This document shows positions 8,169-11,443 of a stretch of DNA of 11,443 bases, in pieces; the first letter of the stretch is position 1; each line of letters starts with the position of its first letter. Source of the DNA: Funneliformis mosseae (taxonomy: Eukaryota; Glomeromycota; Glomeromycetes; Glomerales; Glomeraceae). Both the position numbers and the translations under genes were made by a program. The stretch covers positions 1 to 11,443 of the forward strand of contig CAJVPP010003506.1 in the NCBI GenBank assembly GCA_910592005.1, written 5' to 3'. The notes beneath the pieces were generated by a model. The model had not been told where the DNA came from, did no database searches, and saw only the letters and a list, made by a program, of their open reading frames with translations.

Positions 8169-8399
8169 TTTCAAAAATGGCAATATTACTATAATAAATA
8201 TTTAGGATAATTTAAGGGATTTTAGGAGAAAAATAAATTATGTTTTTACATGATTTTTTCATTTTTACTTATATTTTTTAAATAGGAAATTAATTAGTGG
8301 TTTTAGTAATATTTATGTTATGTTTTGCGAATTATATTAGGTTTTATTATTAATATTTAATAAATTTAATAAATATAATATAATTTTATATGCTTATTT
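8169..8399. other. A/T-rich spacer, nothing recognised
   Basis: T-rich DNA between the 83-bp array and the ~64-bp array. No coding signal, hairpin or repeat stands out. Confidence 0.5.
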
Positions 8400-8740
8400 G
8401 ACTGAATTGATACCAAATTGAGACCAATTTTAGGCTAATTTATGGTTATTTAATTCTGAATTGATGCTGAATGATGCTGAATTAAGATCAATTTTAAGCT
8501 AATTTATGGTTATTTAGATTTCAAATTAATGCTAAATAATGCTGTATTGAGATCAATTTTAAGCTGATTTATGTTATTTAAGTTCTGAATCAATGTCAAA
8601 TAATGCTGAATTAGGATCAATTTTAGGCTAATTTATGGTTGAATTTAAGTTCTGAATGGCTATGCCTGATTGAAGTTGATCAGTATCTATCAATGTCTGA
8701 ATTATTGCTAAATTGAGGCTAATTTTAGACTGATTTATAA
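8400..8740. repeat. ~64-bp tandem repeat, four to five degenerate units
   Basis: The anchor GCTAATTTATGGTTATTT or a variant occurs at 8434, 8498, 8563 and 8627 (spacings 64, 65, 64), with a more diverged unit near 8728 after a 101-bp gap. Each unit also contains TGCTGAATT(A/G)AGATCAATTTTA and a TTCTGAAT word. The gap before the last unit holds GAAGTTGATCAGTATCTAT, which recurs near 8785. Confidence 0.8.
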
Positions 8741-8878
8741 TTGAATTTAAGTTCTAAATTGATGCTAAATTGCTATATAAAATTAAAGTTGATCAGTATC
8801 TATTGATACCTATTTGTATCAATCAGTAAATATAGCAAATCAACTATAAATAATATCAAAATCAGTCTAAAATTAGCC
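8717..8878. repeat. long imperfect hairpin with perfect 20-bp outer arms
   Basis: GGCTAATTTTAGACTGATTT (8717-8736) is the exact reverse complement of 8859-8878. Inside it, TTGCTATAT (8770-8778) pairs with ATATAGCAA (8830-8838), and ATTGATAC (8802-8809) pairs with GTATCAAT (8816-8823) around the 6-nt loop CTATTT. The pairings are nested, so the region can fold as one long hairpin with unequal internal loops. It ends the ~64-bp array, so an inverted duplication of one array unit is the simplest origin. Confidence 0.8.
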
Positions 8879-8915
8879 ATTTAATTTTTAGCTTATTTGA
8901 ACTATTTCGACCAGT

Positions 8916-9100
8916 GTTTATAAGTAATAAAATTTTATTATAAAATAAATTCTTAAATATATTTATTTTATTTGTTAACAAAAAAGAAATCTTATATAAA
9001 TAAATCCTTATAAATTTAACAGAATAAAGAAATAATTTACTTTATTAATATTTTATTTAATCATCATATATTTGAAAAGTATTTTTAATTATTTTATTAT
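8916..9100. repeat. dispersed repeat A, copy 1
   Basis: The stretch aligns colinearly with 10236-10420. Shared blocks include TTATAAAATAAA, TTTATTT(A/G)TTAACAA and (T)TTTATTAATA, and both end TTAATTATTTTA. Both are about 185 bp and in the same orientation. The A/T-rich composition inflates similarity, but the order and spacing of the blocks agree. Confidence 0.55.
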
Positions 9101-9115
9101 ATTCAGTTCAATAGA

Positions 9116-9300
9116 TATTATAATACAAATAATTTGCAATAAAATGATCTATAAAGAAAGGATATATAAATGATTTATAAAATATTAATATAATATGAAA
9201 AATCTACGATTTGTCTAATAAAAATTAACCTTAATATTATTCAAGTCTTAAACAAATTAATCAATAAAGAAAAATTAAATCATTAATTATAATAACATAT
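9116..9300. repeat. dispersed repeat B, copy 2
   Basis: The partner of 5478-5662, in the same orientation. It follows repeat A copy 1 almost directly, so A and B may be parts of one ~385-bp repeat family, with only B present near 5478 and only A near 10236. Confidence 0.6.
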
Positions 9301-10235
9301 AATATAAGCTTAAATTAAATATATTAAAGAGAGATCTAAAGAAAAAAAAGAATATAATAATAATAAAGTAATAATTAGAATATTTTTATGAAATAATTTA
9401 GTTATTAATTATAGAATTATTATAAAATAATTAAATAGTAATTATTTTAATATAATACAAACATTAATTTTAGATGAAAAAATTATTATATCCCTTAAAC
9501 TATAAAAGTTTATAAGCAAATTTACCTGCCTATTTACTATAAATTTTCTTCTGATTTACTTTTATGAAAAATTAAAAATTTTTAAATTTTTTTTAAATTA
9601 ATTTTATAAATATATATAATGTTATAGTAAACTTTATTTTATTATATAATAAATAATTTAAGGTTACTTATAAGTTAAAAATTTGTAATTTTAAAAAAAT
9701 TATAAATTAAAAACTTTTTATCATTGATTTTTAACCATCTTATTAATATTTATTTTTAGTAATATTAATTATAATAGAATATTATAAAATTAATCATGAA
9801 GAATAACTTTAATTATTATAATTTTTATAATTTATTAAGAAATTTTATGATTTTTATTAATAGTAAAGTGATTCAATTAATTCGCAAACATATAAAATTT
9901 AAGAAAATTTTTAAAAAATTATTATAAAAACTTAATTTTAAAAATTAAATTATTTAAAAAACTTCTTAATAAACTTAAATTTCTTCTAATAAAATTAATA
10001 AAATATATATTAAACTATATTTTTTATATAATAATTATTTATTAATATTATATTTAATTTTTTATTAAAAAATTAATACTTTTTTTATGTTCATAAGTAT
10101 AATTTACCTGTTTTACAGATTAAGGAATAATTATTCTATAAGAAAATAAGAAAATAGTATAATAAATTTTATTATAAATAGCTTCAAAAATTATTATATA
10201 AAAATAACTTTTTATTTAGTAAGATATAAATTTAT
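9301..10235. other. gene-free A/T-rich stretch
   Basis: More than 900 bp of near-pure A/T with no protein-like frame on either strand. Two slightly GC-richer words, AAATTTACCTGCC (9518) and TAATTTACCTGTT (10101), resemble each other and may mark another diverged repeat. Nothing else is supported. Confidence 0.6.
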
Positions 10236-10420
10236 TTTATGAATAATAAAGTTTTTGTTATAAAATAAACCTTTAAATAGATTTCATTTTATTTATTAAC
10301 AATAAAGTAATTTTATACAAATAAGATCTTAAGAAATCTTATAAAGAATAAAAGAGCAATCTCTTTATTAATAAATATTTAATTATTATATATATAAAAA
10401 CATCTTTAATTATTTTAAAA
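10236..10420. repeat. dispersed repeat A, copy 2
   Basis: The partner of 8916-9100, same orientation and same length. It ends where the base composition changes to the GC-richer segment that begins near 10425. Confidence 0.55.
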
Positions 10421-10590
10421 AGTATCGAGCTACAAACTGGTTATACTTCTCAGGTTATTCCAGTTATTGATATTTATATAGTCCTTTTCATACTATTTGG
10501 CTGTAACATTTTTTAAATAACCTACAGCTATTTGATATTTTCAGTTATCTTGCCATTAATTTGCAGTAGTATCATATAGTACTCTATAAA

Positions 10591-10647
10591 GTACCCTGGG
10601 TACTAATTGCCAAACTCAGGCTGACTGTAAATAATACCCCAGGGGTA
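10591..10647. repeat. paired GC-rich palindromes GTACCCTGGGTAC and TACCCCAGGGGTA
   Basis: Two 13-bp palindromes with a single central base lie at 10591-10603 and 10635-10647. They resemble each other: each has a (G)TACCC(C) arm and its mirror. The sequence between and after them (AACTCAGGCTGACTG, GGAGGGTATAC, AGGGGTATTG) is also far richer in G/C than anything in the first 10 kb. The two palindromes could pair with each other as one longer stem with a bulge, or fold separately. Confidence 0.8.
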
Positions 10648-10725
10648 CTGTGTATAATGGAGGGTATACTAAATAGGGGTATTGTGCTAGGAATACAATT
10701 TATCAAATTTAGATAATCGGGATGA

Positions 10726-11401
10726 TCGGTTGATCATCTTTTTTTTATATATCAAATAAAGAAAAATTTCTGCAGATTTTACGGGTGTTCTAAATGCTTT
10801 AATAAATGCAATGCAAAGAATGAACAAAATGCCGAGAAAACTATAGAATACTCTTCAGCTTCAACAAATCAACCACCTACACCTACACCTACACCTACAC
10901 CTATGCCTATAACTACAACTGTAGAAACATACTTCAGGAATCTTCAGCTTCATCAAACACTATTTCAGAACAAAGTTTTATTTCCATCACTATTTGAAAC
11001 TCAACCAAACCAATATATGTAAATTAAATTGAAACTTTGCTGGTGGAAATGAGAAAACAGGAACAAGTGGAGGGGGAATATGGTACAAAATACCTTTCCC
11101 TTGAATTTAATTCTAAAATATTTGATATGATTCAGGTTAATATAAATAATTGTGCAATACATCCTTTGAATGAATACTATTGAATCTCTATATTATAATA
11201 AAGTATGAAAGCAAATTTTGATTCAGAATGCTACATATTAATATTAAAGTACTTTTAATTCAATTCACATCTGTTTATCAGAATCACGGTCTGCTAATAG
11301 TGTAGGTGTATTAAAAAAAATAGAATAGTCATATATGCTGGATATTTAAATTGTTAAATTCAATCGGAAAGATATAATAAAGGTTGATAGATATGCTAAA
11401 G
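10726..11401 (+). pseudogene. coding relic with Cys cluster and Pro-Thr repeat, function unknown, runs off the window
   Basis: I do not recognise the family. Frame one is open from 10726 to TAA 11020 (98 codons) but its first ATG is at 10903. It reads a Cys cluster (FCRFYGCSKCFNKCNAK, 10768-10818), a Ser/Ala linker (EYSSASTN) and a Pro-Thr run (NQPPTPTPTPTPMPITT). A second frame takes over near 10929, with another SSAS linker (ILQESSASSNTISEQSF) and a charged stretch (IETLLVEMRKQEQVEGEY, LEFNSKIFDMIQ), crossing TGA 10995 and TAA 11025 to TGA 11181. A third piece, 11278-11401 (ESRSANSVGVLKKIE, VKFNRKDIIKVDRYAK), crosses TAG 11326 and TAA 11347. CAG|GTTAAT at 11133-11141 and TTTATCAG ending at 11281 suggest an intron between the last two pieces. 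TTTCTGCAG ending at 10775 is a possible upstream acceptor. That would make the Cys cluster only partly exonic, and a rival frame (10778-10843, FTGVLNALINAMQRMNKMP) would then be the real one. Confidence 0.5.
10876..10902 (+). repeat. CCTACA hexamer microsatellite encoding Pro-Thr
   Basis: Four tandem CCTACA copies plus a final CCT, in frame with the first segment of the surrounding coding relic, where they encode alternating Pro and Thr. The hexamer is prone to slippage, and the frame change lies about 30 bp downstream. Confidence 0.85.
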
Positions 11402-11443
11402 GTAATTAGCTTTTCTAAAATTAAGATTAAAATAATTTTTTAT

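Noticed and set aside
8916..10420. Repeat A pair as the two LTRs of a retrotransposon
   Set aside because: The 1.1-kb interior holds no gag/pol-like frame. No primer-binding site, TG...CA ends or flanking duplication is visible, and the copies are too diverged to judge.
10425..10720. tRNA or other structured RNA gene in the GC-richer segment
   Set aside because: I looked for A- and B-box motifs and a cloverleaf and found neither on either strand. The only clear structure is the two short palindromes.
10876..10902. CCTACA hexamers as telomeric repeats
   Set aside because: They differ from common telomere units, are few, and lie within a protein-like frame as Pro-Thr codons.

Overview
The window is a very AT-rich (roughly 80-85% A+T by eye) piece of eukaryotic nuclear DNA. 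It has no intact gene that I can defend. Support for a eukaryote: GT...AG intron-like gaps of 68-137 bp that rejoin a reading frame, long minisatellites, and a nested non-autonomous transposon. The overall texture (decayed multi-exon genes among degenerate tandem repeats) reminds me of arbuscular mycorrhizal fungi such as Rhizophagus or Gigaspora. Anaerobic chytrids, amoebae or ciliates cannot be excluded from sequence alone, so the taxonomic call is weak.

Layout. 1-1655: a 9-bp tandem repeat at the very start, then about 1.6 kb of near-pure A/T without genes. 1661-1792: an inverted-repeat cluster. 1936-4132: the best coding relic, a plus-strand multi-exon pseudogene of unknown function, broken by in-frame stops and at least three frame breaks, and carrying an internal 329-bp insertion or duplication. 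A Lys/Arg-rich frame at 4209-4440 may be its last exon. 5056-5465: a second, shorter coding relic. 5478-5662: the first copy of a dispersed repeat. 5861-6350: about 19 copies of a 25-bp satellite whose monomer is itself a palindrome. 6550-8168: an ~83-bp tandem array interrupted by an 814-bp inserted element at 7032-7845. That element has perfect 14-bp terminal inverted repeats, an 8-bp target-site duplication and its own seven-copy ~59-bp minisatellite. 8400-8880: an array of ~64-bp units ending in a long imperfect hairpin. 8916-9300 and 10236-10420: further diverged dispersed repeats. 10591-10647: a pair of GC-rich palindromes standing out of the AT-rich background. 10726-11401: a third coding relic (Cys cluster, Pro-Thr repeat, then acidic/basic segments) that runs to the window edge.

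No working pathway or operon can be read here. The three coding relics lie on the plus strand, and I recognise none of them with confidence. The region behaves like a repeat and transposon graveyard: genes decay by in-frame stops and small indels while satellites expand and elements insert into them. The clearest and most checkable event is the transposon inserted inside the 83-bp array, because the neighbouring units act as built-in empty sites.
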